A stretch of DNA of 64,000 nt from an uncultured Holophagaceae bacterium (GCA_903913215.1 CAIWKE010000037.1:1-64000); one strand, 5' to 3'; positions 34,895 to 43,188 are shown, numbered from the stretch's first letter. Numbers and translations are program-made. The notes: generated from the sequence alone by a model not told the origin.

Positions 34895-36898
34895 ATGCGC
34901 ACCGCCCTTCTGTTCCTGGCCTCTGTGGCCCTTCTGGCCTCGCGTCCGCTCTCCGTGGACGATCTCTTCAAGGTCAAGCGGGTCGGGGATCCGCAGCTCT
35001 CTGCCAGCGGCACCCTGGCCTACCAGGTGGGTAGTGTGGACTTCGCTGCCAACAAGACCGTGAATCACCTCTGGGTGGGCGCCTCCGCCGCAGCGGCCCA
35101 TGAGCTGGACCTGGGGGTCGGCAGCCAGACCCGCCCCCGCTTCAGCCCCGACGCCAAGCACCTGGCTTACCAGGCTGGCGGTCAGGTGTGGATCCTGGAC
35201 CTGGGCACCAAGGAGAAGCGCCAGCTCACAAAGCTGAGCGGTGGCGCTTCCGGCCAGACTTGGAGCCCCGACGGCAAGTGGATCGCCTTCCTCAGCACCA
35301 CGGTGCCCAGTGGCGTCGAAGCCGAGAATGTGGCCTACCTGAAGGCCAAGGAGACGTCCAAGGTCAGCGGCCGGGTCTACACCACGCTGACCTACCGCCA
35401 CTGGAACGAGTGGAAGGATGCCCAGCAGCTGAGCCACCTCTTTGTCGTGCCCGTGGATGGCAGCGCCGCTCCCAGGGATCTCACGGCAGGCTTCACCACG
35501 GACGTGCCCAACTACGCGGATGTCTCCGCCGGGGACGGCTACGCCTGGGCGCCAGACAGCCAGGCCCTGGCCTTCGAGTCCGCCCCGGACCAGGCCAAGG
35601 CCACCAGCACCAACGGCGAGATCTACGAGGTCCGCCTCGCGGGCGGCCCCGCCAAGAAGGTCTCGGACAACCCCGCCATGGACAACTCGCCCCGCTACTC
35701 GCCGGACGGGAAGTACCTGGCCTGGCGGGCCCAGCGCCGTCCTGGCTTCGAGGCGGACAAGTGGGAGCTGTGGGTCCAGGACCGCGCCACGGGCAAGATC
35801 GTGCGCACCACCCAGGCCTTTGACCTCAGCTTCGGCGACTACCAGTGGCAGGGTTCCGACCTCGTGGGCGTCTGCGAGCAGCATGGCCACGCGGACCTCT
35901 TCCGCTGGGACGGCAAGGCCATGCGCCGCCTCAGCAGGGGCCTCCACATCGAAGGCTTCACCCTGGCCAAGGACCAGGCCCTGGTTGTCACCACCACCCT
36001 CACCACGCCCCCGGACCTCGCCACCCTGGACCTCAAGAGCGGCCAGAGCACCCGCGCCACCCACCACAACGAAGTCCTGGCTCAGGAGCTGGGCCTCAAC
36101 AAGGGCGAGGACCTCTGGCTGGACACCGTGCCCGTAAACGGCCAGCCCACCAAGACCCACGCCTTCATCGTGAAGCCCGTGGGCTATGACCCAAGCAAGA
36201 CCTACCCCGTGGCCTTCGTCATCCACGGCGGCCCCCAGGGCGCCTGGGCCGATGCCTGGCATCCCCGCTGGAATGCGCAGGCATGGGCCAGCCGCGGCTT
36301 CATCACCGTGCTGCCCAATCCCCGGGGCTCCACGGGTTTTGGCCAAGCCTATACGGACGCCATCAGCGGCGACTGGAACGGTGCGGTCATGACGGACCTC
36401 ATGGGCACCCTGGACGCAGTCCTGAAGCAGTTTCCCAATGCCGACCCCAAGCGCGTGGTGGCCTGCGGTGGCAGCTATGGCGGCTATGCCGTGAACTGGA
36501 TCGCCGGGCACTATCCTGAGCGCTTTGCCGCCTTCGTGACCCACGCCAGCATCTTCAACACTGAGTCCATGCAGTTGGGCACCGAAGAGCTCTGGTTCCC
36601 CCACTGGGAGTTCAAGGGCTGGCCCTGGGACAATGCCGAAACGAAAGCCCGCTGGCAGGCCCAGAGCCCCAGCAGCGCCATCGGCCGCATGACCAAGCCC
36701 ATGCTCGTGAGCCACGGCGAGCTGGACTACCGCGTTCCCGTCACCGAGGCCTTCCAGCTCTACAACACCCTCCAGGTGCGCGGCGTCCCCAGCCAGCTCA
36801 TGTACTTCCCCGATGAGACCCACTTCGTCGCCAAACCCCAGAACAGCAAGCTCTGGTACGAGACCGTCCTCGGCTGGTGCGAGCGCTGGACGAAGTAA
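34895..36898 (+). CDS. Prolyl oligopeptidase-family serine peptidase (S9, acylaminoacyl-peptidase-like)
   Basis: 667-residue secreted peptidase. The signal peptide is MRTALLFLASVALLASRPLS. Residues about 20-400 form a beta-propeller with TolB/WD40-like repeats (PRFSPDAKHLAYQ, WSPDGKWIAFLS, RYSPDGKYLAW). The C-terminal alpha/beta hydrolase domain has nucleophile Ser527 in CGGSYGGYAVN, Asp in SHGELDYRVP and His in PDETHFVA. It probably degrades peptides outside the cytoplasm, releasing dipeptides or acyl-amino acids. GGAG lies before ATG 34895. The gene ends at the palindrome at 36897-37005. Confidence 0.92.
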   Translation: MRTALLFLASVALLASRPLSVDDLFKVKRVGDPQLSASGTLAYQVGSVDFAANKTVNHLWVGASAAAAHELDLGVGSQTRPRFSPDAKHLAYQAGGQVWILDLGTKEKRQLTKLSGGASGQTWSPDGKWIAFLSTTVPSGVEAENVAYLKAKETSKVSGRVYTTLTYRHWNEWKDAQQLSHLFVVPVDGSAAPRDLTAGFTTDVPNYADVSAGDGYAWAPDSQALAFESAPDQAKATSTNGEIYEVRLAGGPAKKVSDNPAMDNSPRYSPDGKYLAWRAQRRPGFEADKWELWVQDRATGKIVRTTQAFDLSFGDYQWQGSDLVGVCEQHGHADLFRWDGKAMRRLSRGLHIEGFTLAKDQALVVTTTLTTPPDLATLDLKSGQSTRATHHNEVLAQELGLNKGEDLWLDTVPVNGQPTKTHAFIVKPVGYDPSKTYPVAFVIHGGPQGAWADAWHPRWNAQAWASRGFITVLPNPRGSTGFGQAYTDAISGDWNGAVMTDLMGTLDAVLKQFPNADPKRVVACGGSYGGYAVNWIAGHYPERFAAFVTHASIFNTESMQLGTEELWFPHWEFKGWPWDNAETKARWQAQSPSSAIGRMTKPMLVSHGELDYRVPVTEAFQLYNTLQVRGVPSQLMYFPDETHFVAKPQNSKLWYETVLGWCERWTK

Positions 36899-37005
36899 CT
36901 GATCAACAGATCCACCACGAAGGCACGAAGGCGCAAAGGAACACGAAGAAGTACACCATTCTTCCTGTCTTTCTTCGCGCCTTCGTGTCTTCGTGTTGAT
37001 CAGTT
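36897..37005. repeat. CACGAAG-type palindrome with 11-bp perfect ends
   Basis: The element begins AACTGATCAAC (36897-36907) and ends with its exact inverse GTTGATCAGTT (36995-37005). Inside are CACGAAGG repeats (36915-36948) and their inverse (36971-36994). It fills the whole gap between the convergent S9 peptidase and folK genes, touching both stop codons, and may act as bidirectional terminator. Confidence 0.8.
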
Positions 37006-37475
37006 CAATCTTTAGGAATCACACCACCACACGCCCCTGGATCGGACAGGGCACGCCAGGGTTCGAGGACGAAGGGGCGGCTGAAGGCGCGGGGGTGGGG
37101 CAGTTCGAGGCTCAGTTCGGGGCCCAGGGCCCGCAGGTCTTCGGGGCTGGGCCAGGTCCAGGAGCCCGGGGGGCCGTCCGTGGTGATGAGGTCCAGGTCC
37201 AGGGTGCGCGGGGCGTTTCGACCCGCGCTGCGGTCCCGCCCAGCCATCAGTTCCAGCCGCAGCAGGGCCTCCAGCAGGCGCCGGGGATCCGCCTCCTCGG
37301 CGACCAGCAGGGCCACGGTGTTGAGGTAGGCGGGCCCAAGGCCCGACTCATCCGGCGTCTCCATGACCAGTGGCGATGGCACGACGGTTCCCAGCGTGCC
37401 CAGGGCCGCCAGCCCAGCCCTCAGGTGAGCCCGCCGGTCCCCCAGGTTCGAGCCCAGCGCGACAACGGCCTTCAT
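37005..37475 (-). CDS. folK: 6-hydroxymethyl-7,8-dihydropterin pyrophosphokinase
   Basis: 156-residue folate-pathway enzyme that transfers pyrophosphate from ATP to hydroxymethyl-dihydropterin. The N-terminal ALGSNLGDR and the catalytic block RTLDLDLI are present, followed by LPHPRAFSRPFVL. It is the last gene of the minus-strand run hslO-acyltransferase-queC-(GxxExxY)-queF-folK; pteridine and queuosine routes share their GTP origin, so the linkage is sensible. Confidence 0.93.
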   Translation of the reverse strand: MKAVVALGSNLGDRRAHLRAGLAALGTLGTVVPSPLVMETPDESGLGPAYLNTVALLVAEEADPRRLLEALLRLELMAGRDRSAGRNAPRTLDLDLITTDGPPGSWTWPSPEDLRALGPELSLELPHPRAFSRPFVLEPWRALSDPGACGGVIPKD

Positions 37476-37539
37476 GGGAACCGCGAAACCACGCGAAAAG
37501 TCGCGAAACAGGAAGTGGATCTAGCGACCTTCCGCGGTT

Positions 37540-37953
37540 TCACTGCTTCTTCCCGTGCTCTGCAACCACCAGGGCCCGGATGCCGCCGCGGATGAGGAAA
37601 TCGCCTTCGACGCACATCCACTTGGGCTGGGTGGCCTTCACCAAGTCATCCAGGATCTGGTTGGTGACCGCCTCATGGAAAGCGCCCTGGTCCCGGAAGC
37701 TCCAGAGGTAGAGCTTCAGTGACTTTGACTCCACACACAGCTGGTCCGGCTGGTAGATGATGCGCAGCTTGGCAAAGTCCGGCTGGCCCGTGAGCGGGCA
37801 GAGGCAGGTGAACTCCTCCGTCTCAAAAGTGATGGTAAAGGCCCGCCCGGGGCGTGGGCTCGTGAACGTATCCAGCTCACCCGTGGGTCGCGTCACCACG
37901 AACTTCGGCAGCGGATTGGGGAGAGAGGCTTTGGGGGATTTTTTCGTGGCCAT
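37540..37953 (-). CDS. queF: NADPH-dependent 7-cyano-7-deazaguanine reductase
   Basis: 137-residue single-domain (YkvM-type) QueF that reduces preQ0 to preQ1 in queuosine synthesis. The catalytic Cys52 is in FTCLCPLTGQPDFA with Asp59; the substrate motif ESKSLKLYLWSFR follows. ATG 37953 begins 17 bp beyond the left arm of the repeat-bounded cassette. QueF normally follows QueC in the pathway (QueC makes preQ0), and both genes are here in the same orientation, now separated by the cassette. Confidence 0.94.
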   Translation of the reverse strand: MATKKSPKASLPNPLPKFVVTRPTGELDTFTSPRPGRAFTITFETEEFTCLCPLTGQPDFAKLRIIYQPDQLCVESKSLKLYLWSFRDQGAFHEAVTNQILDDLVKATQPKWMCVEGDFLIRGGIRALVVAEHGKKQ

Positions 37954-37970
37954 GGATCACCAAAAACAAA

Positions 37971-38441
37971 TTAACCGCAGAGAACGCAGAGGGCGCAGAG
38001 AGGGAATTCAGATTCCTTCGGGCAGACCATTCACCACGCGTGTGAGACCGTCGACCAGACGGACATGGTTGAAGTTGACACCAAGACCCAAGGGTAGCTT
38101 CATGAGTTTCAGGTAGGTAAGCAATTGGGCTTTGACCAGACTGGGCACACCCTTGGCGGCTTTGAGTTCAACAATCAGTCGTTCATCCACCAGTAAGTCA
38201 ATCCTGTAACCGGCATCTAGCACCTCCCCTTTATTGAACACAGGGACCGGCACCTGGCACCGACAAGGGATGCCAGCAAGGGCCAGTTCCCGGGCCAAAC
38301 ACAATTCGTAGGCAGACTCGAGCAACCCCGGCCCCAGTTCCCGATGGACCTCGATGCACGCAGCAATCACACGTTGGGACAGCTGGTTGAGTTCTGCTTG
38401 ATCCAAATTCACTCTGCGCCCTCTGCGTCCTCTGCGGTTAA
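37971..38441. mobile_element. Inverted-repeat-bounded cassette carrying a GxxExxY gene (candidate)
   Basis: Arms at 37971-38000 and 38412-38441 are 30-bp inverted copies matching at 29 positions, each beginning TTAACCGCAGAG and built on a CGCAGAGNN 9-bp period. The single gene between them fills the cassette: its GTG start codon begins on the last base of the right arm, and its stop lies 8 bp inside the left arm. The arm's GAGG can serve as its ribosome site. The right arm also supplies the stop codon of queC. No transposase is present. Mobility is inferred from structure, from a related gene-less palindrome at 57417-57490, and from interruption of the queC-queF pair. Confidence 0.6.
38008..38412 (-). 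CDS. GxxExxY protein (PD-(D/E)xK nuclease-like)
   Basis: 134-residue protein of the GxxExxY family, whose function is unknown. The name motif is GLLESAY (Gly29, Glu32, Tyr35). A nuclease-like core follows: Asp72 in YRIDLLV, then Glu82 and Lys84 in VELKA, matching the PD-(D/E)xK fold pattern of PDDEXK_3. The start is GTG at 38412, with GAGG of the flanking repeat 7 bp upstream. It lies in the queuosine run but has no known role there. The precise fit between inverted repeats suggests it belongs to a selfish or mobile cassette; nuclease activity is a prediction. Confidence 0.85.
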   Translation of the reverse strand: MNLDQAELNQLSQRVIAACIEVHRELGPGLLESAYELCLARELALAGIPCRCQVPVPVFNKGEVLDAGYRIDLLVDERLIVELKAAKGVPSLVKAQLLTYLKLMKLPLGLGVNFNHVRLVDGLTRVVNGLPEGI

Positions 38442-39136
38442 ATTTTCAGCTTTTCAGGAATGAACGCATACGGAATGGGATCCGCGAAGCCTGCCTCCTG
38501 GAAGCCGCGCAGGCGCAAGTGGCAGCTGTCGCAGTGACCGCAGGCCTCGGTCTCGCCCCGGTAGCAGGACCAGCTGAGGTGCAGGGGGGCACCCAGGTCG
38601 CGGCCGCGCCGGACGATGTCGGCCTTGCGGAGGTGGATGAGGGGGGCGTGGAAGCTCAGCTGGGTCTCGGGCTTGGTGCCCAGGTTCGCAGTCTGCTCGA
38701 AGCTCTTGAGGAAGGCCTCACGGCAGTCGGGGTAGCCGCTGCTGTCCTCTTCCACAAAGCCCACGAAGATGGCGCGGGCCCTCAGCACCTCGGCCCAGCT
38801 CACGCAGGTGGCCAGCAGGTGCGCGTTGCGGAAGGGCACGTAGCTCACGGGCACGCCGGGGCGCTCCAGCTCGCCTTCGGGCAGGGCGATGCTGGGATCC
38901 GTGAGGGCCGAGCCACCGATGGCCTTCAGGGTGTCGAAGCCGATGATGAGGCGCCGCGCCGCAGGCACCTCGTAGTAGTCCGCGATGTCATGGAAGGCCT
39001 GGCGCTCCCGGGCCTGGGTGAGCTGGCCGTAATCCGCGTGAAGCAGGGCCAGTTCGAAGCCTTCGGCCTTGGCGATGGCGGCCGTGACGCAGGAATCCAT
39101 GCCGCCCGAAAGAGAGACCACCGCCAACTCAGCCAT
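38438..39136 (-). CDS. queC: 7-cyano-7-deazaguanine synthase
   Basis: 232-residue ATP-dependent enzyme converting 7-carboxy-7-deazaguanine plus ammonia to preQ0. The PP-loop is SLSGGMDSCV (residues 8-17), and the zinc cysteines are in SCYRGETEACGHCDSC. ATG 39136 has GGAGG 9 bp upstream and overlaps the acyltransferase gene end by 8 bp. Its TAA stop (38440-38438) is provided by the TTAA end of the inverted repeat, so the last codons may have been altered by the insertion. Confidence 0.94.
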   Translation of the reverse strand: MAELAVVSLSGGMDSCVTAAIAKAEGFELALLHADYGQLTQARERQAFHDIADYYEVPAARRLIIGFDTLKAIGGSALTDPSIALPEGELERPGVPVSYVPFRNAHLLATCVSWAEVLRARAIFVGFVEEDSSGYPDCREAFLKSFEQTANLGTKPETQLSFHAPLIHLRKADIVRRGRDLGAPLHLSWSCYRGETEACGHCDSCHLRLRGFQEAGFADPIPYAFIPEKLKI

Positions 39137-39833
39137 GACTGATGCCCTCCGCCCAGCCTTCCAGCTCATTCATCACCTGCTGAAGGCGCAGGCCTTCAGC
39201 AGCATCCTCCGCCTTCGGTGGAATCCGGTACGGCTGACCGTATTTGATGGTGCAGGTCGAAAAGGGCAGGGGCATCACCATGCGGTCCCAGGTCCTCAGC
39301 TCAAAGTGCCGGTCGAAGGCCAAGCTCACGGGCACCACCCAGGCGCCGGTCTTGCGTGCCAGGGCTGTGACGCCGGGTTTCAGGCTCATGTTGGGCCCCC
39401 GGGGGCCATCGGGTGTGATTCCGAAGTCCCAGCCCTGCTTCACCGCCTGGATCATACGGACCAGGGCCTTGGCGCCATCGTCGCTGGCGGTGCCGCGCAC
39501 GGCGTGGATGCCGAACCAGCGCCAGGTGGCGGCGCTGCGTTCGCCGTCCCGGCTGTCACTGGAGAGGATGGCCACGCCCTTCACCCGGCGGTGGAAGGGG
39601 TAGGCCAGGGGCATCATGACAAGGCGGCGGTGCCAGAAGCAGAGGATGAAGCGCTCGTCCCTGGCCACCAGGTCCTCCACGGCCTCGAAGCCCTCGCGCT
39701 TCACCCGCAGGGTGTAGGACCAGAGTTTTGACAGGCCTGCCACGAGAAAGGGCACCACGCGGAAGTTCAGCCACACGGACAGGGGCGAGCCCAGGGGACG
39801 GCCCCGCTCGGCGATTGCGACCCGGGGCCCCAT
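39129..39833 (-). CDS. Lysophospholipid acyltransferase-like protein (DUF374)
   Basis: 234-residue membrane-associated acyltransferase of the DUF374/LPLAT group. Landmarks are LCFWHRRLVMMP, SSDSRDGERSA, FGIHAVRG and ITPDGPRGPNMSLKPG, the last corresponding to the substrate-binding proline/glycine motif. It probably acylates a lipid A-like or phospholipid acceptor at the inner membrane. Start and stop overlap its neighbours (hslO by one base at 39833, queC by 8 bp), so the three are translationally coupled. Confidence 0.85.
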   Translation of the reverse strand: MGPRVAIAERGRPLGSPLSVWLNFRVVPFLVAGLSKLWSYTLRVKREGFEAVEDLVARDERFILCFWHRRLVMMPLAYPFHRRVKGVAILSSDSRDGERSAATWRWFGIHAVRGTASDDGAKALVRMIQAVKQGWDFGITPDGPRGPNMSLKPGVTALARKTGAWVVPVSLAFDRHFELRTWDRMVMPLPFSTCTIKYGQPYRIPPKAEDAAEGLRLQQVMNELEGWAEGISHG

Positions 39834-40666
39834 CAGGCCGGCCCTGCCAGGTCGTCCTGGGTGATGGGGTAGAGGGTGCCGCAGTAGTCGCAGCGGACCT
39901 CCAGCGGGCCGGGCTGCACGAAGAGGTCTGCCTTCTGCTCCGGCGAGAAGCGGCGCAGGGTCTCCAGCAGGGAGTCCCGGGTGCAGCGGCAGCGGTAGCT
40001 GAGCTCCGTGGCGGCCAGCTCATCGGCGCCCTGGCCCTGGGAGACCCAGTTGGCCAGGAACTCGGGTGTGCGCTCCCAGAGGGGCACCACCTCCAGACCT
40101 TCTATGGCCTGGACCAGCAAGGCCAGGCGCTCCGGTGGGCAGTCGGGCAGGGGCTCCACCAGCAGGCCCCCGGCTTCGCCGGTGGCGGAGTCGCACCAGA
40201 GGCTGAGGCTGGCCTGGATCTGTTCCGAGTTCAGGAGGTAGTGCTCGATCTGCACCTGGATGCCGCCCTCAACCAGCGGCAGGTGGCCGATGTAGGGCTC
40301 GCCCGTGGCGTTGGAGCGCATCACCTGCAGGAGACCCGGCGCGAGAACCCAGTCGCCGGTGGCGACCTCGCTGGCGTCCAGCACGCCCCGGATGGTGCCA
40401 TCAGGCCAGCTGTCTGCCACCACGGCCTTGGCCCGTCCTGCGCCCTTGACCAGCAGCTGCAGCCGCTCGGCGAAGAGGGTGCGGCTCTGCAGCAGGGCTG
40501 TGGCGCAAAGCAGCTCTGTGAGGCAGCCGCAGGCCTCGGGCTCCAGGTGCGGGTGCCCCCGCCGCACGCCGTCCCAGAGGGGGCTGGCGTCCAGGGAGGA
40601 GAGGCGGATGAAGCGGTCCTTCGTGAGGGACTTCATCACCCGGGCCATGGGTTCGGCTGGGGTCAT
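39833..40666 (-). CDS. hslO: Hsp33 redox-regulated chaperone
   Basis: 277-residue holdase that is switched on by oxidative unfolding. The zinc centre is complete: Cys226 and Cys228 in YRCRCTR, Cys259 and Cys262 in RCDYCGTLY. The N-terminal domain reads VRRGHPHLEPEACGCLTELL and the central region PYIGHLPLVEGGIQVQIEHY. It heads the minus-strand run leading to queC. Starts 18 or 30 bp further in are also possible. Confidence 0.94.
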   Translation of the reverse strand: MTPAEPMARVMKSLTKDRFIRLSSLDASPLWDGVRRGHPHLEPEACGCLTELLCATALLQSRTLFAERLQLLVKGAGRAKAVVADSWPDGTIRGVLDASEVATGDWVLAPGLLQVMRSNATGEPYIGHLPLVEGGIQVQIEHYLLNSEQIQASLSLWCDSATGEAGGLLVEPLPDCPPERLALLVQAIEGLEVVPLWERTPEFLANWVSQGQGADELAATELSYRCRCTRDSLLETLRRFSPEQKADLFVQPGPLEVRCDYCGTLYPITQDDLAGPA

Positions 40667-42436
40667 TCAGTCCCATCCGATCTGGCGGCCCTGGTTCTGC
40701 TGCTCCAGCCAGGCCATCAGAGGCTTGAAGTAGTCCATCATGGCGCGGGTGGAGAGGTCCTCGCCGGTGGCTTCCTTCAGCACTTTGCGCCAGTCCTCCG
40801 TGGCGCCCTTGGCCAGCACGCCCTTCAGGAAATCGCCCACCTCCTTGTGCCCCGAGTAGTTGGTGGCGTGGGGATCCTGGTGCAGGATCCTGCGGGCGAT
40901 GTGATCGTGCATCTGGAACTTGAAGACCGTGGCCCAGCCATAGCTGTAGTAGTAGGCGGGATTGTCGTTGATGTGGGTCTTGGTGGCGGCATCGCAGTAG
41001 GCTTCGTTGCGCGGACTCGGCGGCTCCACACCCTGGAGGGCGCGGACCTGCTTCCACCAGCGGGCATTCAGCTCGGTGGTGGGCATGCCCTTGGCGTAGA
41101 AGTCGTGCTCCCACTCGGGCATGGTGCCGCAGGCCCAGAACATGAAGGGGATGGCCACCTCCAGGGCGTCGTTGAGGAGCACCTGCATCTCGTCGGCCTT
41201 GTACTCCGCAGGCAGCACGCCGGCAGATTTCAGGTAGGGGATCTGCCGGGTGGCCAGGGCGATGAGCTCGCCCACGCCCTCGTGGAAGCTGGGGTTCGCG
41301 CCGTCGCGGAGGAGGGGCGGCACGTTGGGGTTGGTGTAGCTCATGAAGTAGTACCCATGACCCAGCTCGTGGTGGGCGGTCTCGAACCACTCGGCGTTGG
41401 GCTCCACGCTCATGAGGCTGCGGATGTCCTTGTCCAGGTCCAGGTGGTTGCAGAAGGCATGGCTGTTCTTCTTGCGGGTCTCGCCGGGCTTGATGGGGTA
41501 GAGGTCCGACTGCGCCCAGAAGCTCGTTGGCAGGGGCTCGAAGCCCAGGCCCGTGTAGAAGGCCTCGGCGGTCTTCACGATGCGCTCCGCCTGCCAGCCC
41601 TTGAAGTAGGGATCCAGGTCCACGGCTTGCACAAAGCCAGTCCAGTTCTGGCTCCAGCGGTTGTTGATCCAGTGGGCGGGGATGGCTCTGGGCACGGGCT
41701 GGCCGTACCTCTTGGCCATCTCGTACTTCACCCAGGTGTGCAGCTGCAGGTAGAGGGGTCTCAGCTCCGCCAGGAACTTGCGGTTGTAGGCCATCATCTC
41801 GTCACTGCTCAGCTCAAACTTGGCCACCTGCAGGGCGAAGTAGTCGGGGTAGCCCAGCTCCTTGGCGCAGTCGTTGCGAAGGTCCCGCAGCTTGAGGAGG
41901 CCTTCCTTCAGGGCGGGGCCATTCTCCTTGGAGACCTCCCAGGCCATCTTGCGCTCGGCCAGGTTGCTGCTCTTGGCGAGGATCTCGTCCAGCTGGTTGG
42001 CCGAGATGGGCTTTCCCGCCAGCTTCCAGACAAAGCCATTCATGGTGCTGGCCTGGGCGGTCTCCGCCACCACGCGGGCGTCCACCAGCTTGGGGTTGGT
42101 CATGGGGCCTTCGGCGGCGTTCAGCAACACCCGCTCCAGCTGCCGGTTCGTGACGTCCTTCAGCTCCTTGCGGTGAGCCAGCAGCTCCCGGGCCTCGGTG
42201 ATGAGGGCCGGGTTGCCGTTGAAGGCCGCATAGGCCTTGCCGGCCCATTCGGCGGCCACATCGTTGGCGGGCGTCACATTGGAGGCAGCGTTCCAAATGG
42301 CCTGCTGGTTCACGTAGGTGAGGGACTGGTAGCCCGCGTTGACCACCTTGAGAAAGCGGTCTGCCCGGTCCTGCAGAGGAGCGCTCACCTGGGCCAGGAG
42401 GGGCACACCGAGAATGAGGGCTGGCAGCAGGCGCAT
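40667..42436 (-). CDS. M2-family peptidyl-dipeptidase (ACE-like)
   Basis: 589-residue exported zinc dipeptidyl carboxypeptidase related to angiotensin-converting enzyme. The signal peptide is MRLLPALILGVPLLAQ. The zinc motif HHELGH (His356, Glu357, His360) and the third ligand Glu386 in PSFHEGVGE are present, as are AFCNHLDLDKDI and NDNPAYYYSYGWATVF. It probably removes C-terminal dipeptides from periplasmic peptides, complementing the S9 enzyme. ATG 42436 has GGAG 6 bp upstream; an upstream in-frame extension is rejected. Its stop abuts the hslO start. Confidence 0.92.
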   Translation of the reverse strand: MRLLPALILGVPLLAQVSAPLQDRADRFLKVVNAGYQSLTYVNQQAIWNAASNVTPANDVAAEWAGKAYAAFNGNPALITEARELLAHRKELKDVTNRQLERVLLNAAEGPMTNPKLVDARVVAETAQASTMNGFVWKLAGKPISANQLDEILAKSSNLAERKMAWEVSKENGPALKEGLLKLRDLRNDCAKELGYPDYFALQVAKFELSSDEMMAYNRKFLAELRPLYLQLHTWVKYEMAKRYGQPVPRAIPAHWINNRWSQNWTGFVQAVDLDPYFKGWQAERIVKTAEAFYTGLGFEPLPTSFWAQSDLYPIKPGETRKKNSHAFCNHLDLDKDIRSLMSVEPNAEWFETAHHELGHGYYFMSYTNPNVPPLLRDGANPSFHEGVGELIALATRQIPYLKSAGVLPAEYKADEMQVLLNDALEVAIPFMFWACGTMPEWEHDFYAKGMPTTELNARWWKQVRALQGVEPPSPRNEAYCDAATKTHINDNPAYYYSYGWATVFKFQMHDHIARRILHQDPHATNYSGHKEVGDFLKGVLAKGATEDWRKVLKEATGEDLSTRAMMDYFKPLMAWLEQQNQGRQIGWD

Positions 42437-42591
42437 GGGAACTCCATAGAACCCTTCATTGTGACGCCTAAGCCCGCTCCCGTCAGCCAGCCTTCGCCAA
42501 CCCTGAATGACCACCACGAAGGGCACGAGTGACTGCGCGAAGGGGCATTTCGCTCAGGATTGCCAGATAATCAGAACCCCAGGGAGTACCC

Positions 42592-42954
42592 ATGACCGCC
42601 ACCCTTGAGCTCCGCCTTCGGATCCTGACCGCCACCGGTCGGGCCATGGGGCCCGGCAAGGCTGGCCTCCTGGAAGCCATCCAGGCGGCGGGTTCCATCA
42701 GCGGCGCGGCCAGGCAGCTGGGGATGAGCTACCGGAGGGCCTGGGAGCTGACCGATGCCATGAACCAGGACTTCAAGGAGCCCCTGGTGGCCACCACTCG
42801 TGGCGGCGCCGGACGCGGCGGCGCCGCTGTGACTCCCCTGGGCCTGACGGTGCTGGCCCACTTCCGTGAGATGGAAGCTGCTGCTCTCCAGGCGGCGAAG
42901 CAGCACCTCAAGAGCATGAACCAGCACTTGGCTCCTGCCAAACCAGGGTGCTGA
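42592..42954 (+). CDS. ModE-like regulator, DNA-binding domain only
   Basis: 120-residue winged-HTH protein of the ModE N-terminal type (LLEAIQAAGSISGAARQLGMSYRRAWELTDAMN). After a TRGGAGRGGAAVTPLG wing and a C-terminal helix (residues 88-115) it ends; the molybdate-binding molbindin domains of full ModE are absent. It lies just before modABC, whose leader has a ModE-type operator at 43189-43212, so it probably represses that operon. How molybdate is sensed without molbindin is unclear. Confidence 0.88.
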   Translation: MTATLELRLRILTATGRAMGPGKAGLLEAIQAAGSISGAARQLGMSYRRAWELTDAMNQDFKEPLVATTRGGAGRGGAAVTPLGLTVLAHFREMEAAALQAAKQHLKSMNQHLAPAKPGC

Positions 42955-43017
42955 TGGGTCTCCTTGAATTCCTGGGTTCGATTACCGGCGCCGACGGAAA
43001 GAAAAGAACCATACAAG

Positions 43018-43090
43018 CCGGGGATGAACAGGGATGTATGGGATGAAAAGCAGGCCTGCCCCATCCCCGTCCATCCCCGTTCATCCCCGG
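43018..43090. repeat. GGGATG-type long palindrome upstream of modABC
   Basis: CCGGGGATGAAC and further GGGATG units at 10-bp spacing (43018-43045) are mirrored by CATCCCCGTCC-type units at 43062-43090. The design parallels the CGCAGAG and CACGAAG palindromes, with a different unit sequence. It lies between the regulator gene and the mod operator. Confidence 0.75.
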
Positions 43091-43188
43091 CCAAATGTAA
43101 GATCCTTGAACCAGAAACGAACTCCGGTGAACACCGATCAAGCCGAGGCTAACCAGATGATTCGGGTGATTGCCCCTGGCTCATGGTC

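Noticed and set aside
37971-38441. Toxin-antitoxin or restriction system as an explanation for the GxxExxY gene
   Set aside because: No partner antitoxin or methylase gene is present; the ORF is alone between the repeats.
42508-42540. CCACCACGAAGGGCACGAG, resembling one arm of a CACGAAG palindrome
   Set aside because: No matching inverted arm was found nearby; it may be a relic but cannot be supported as an element.
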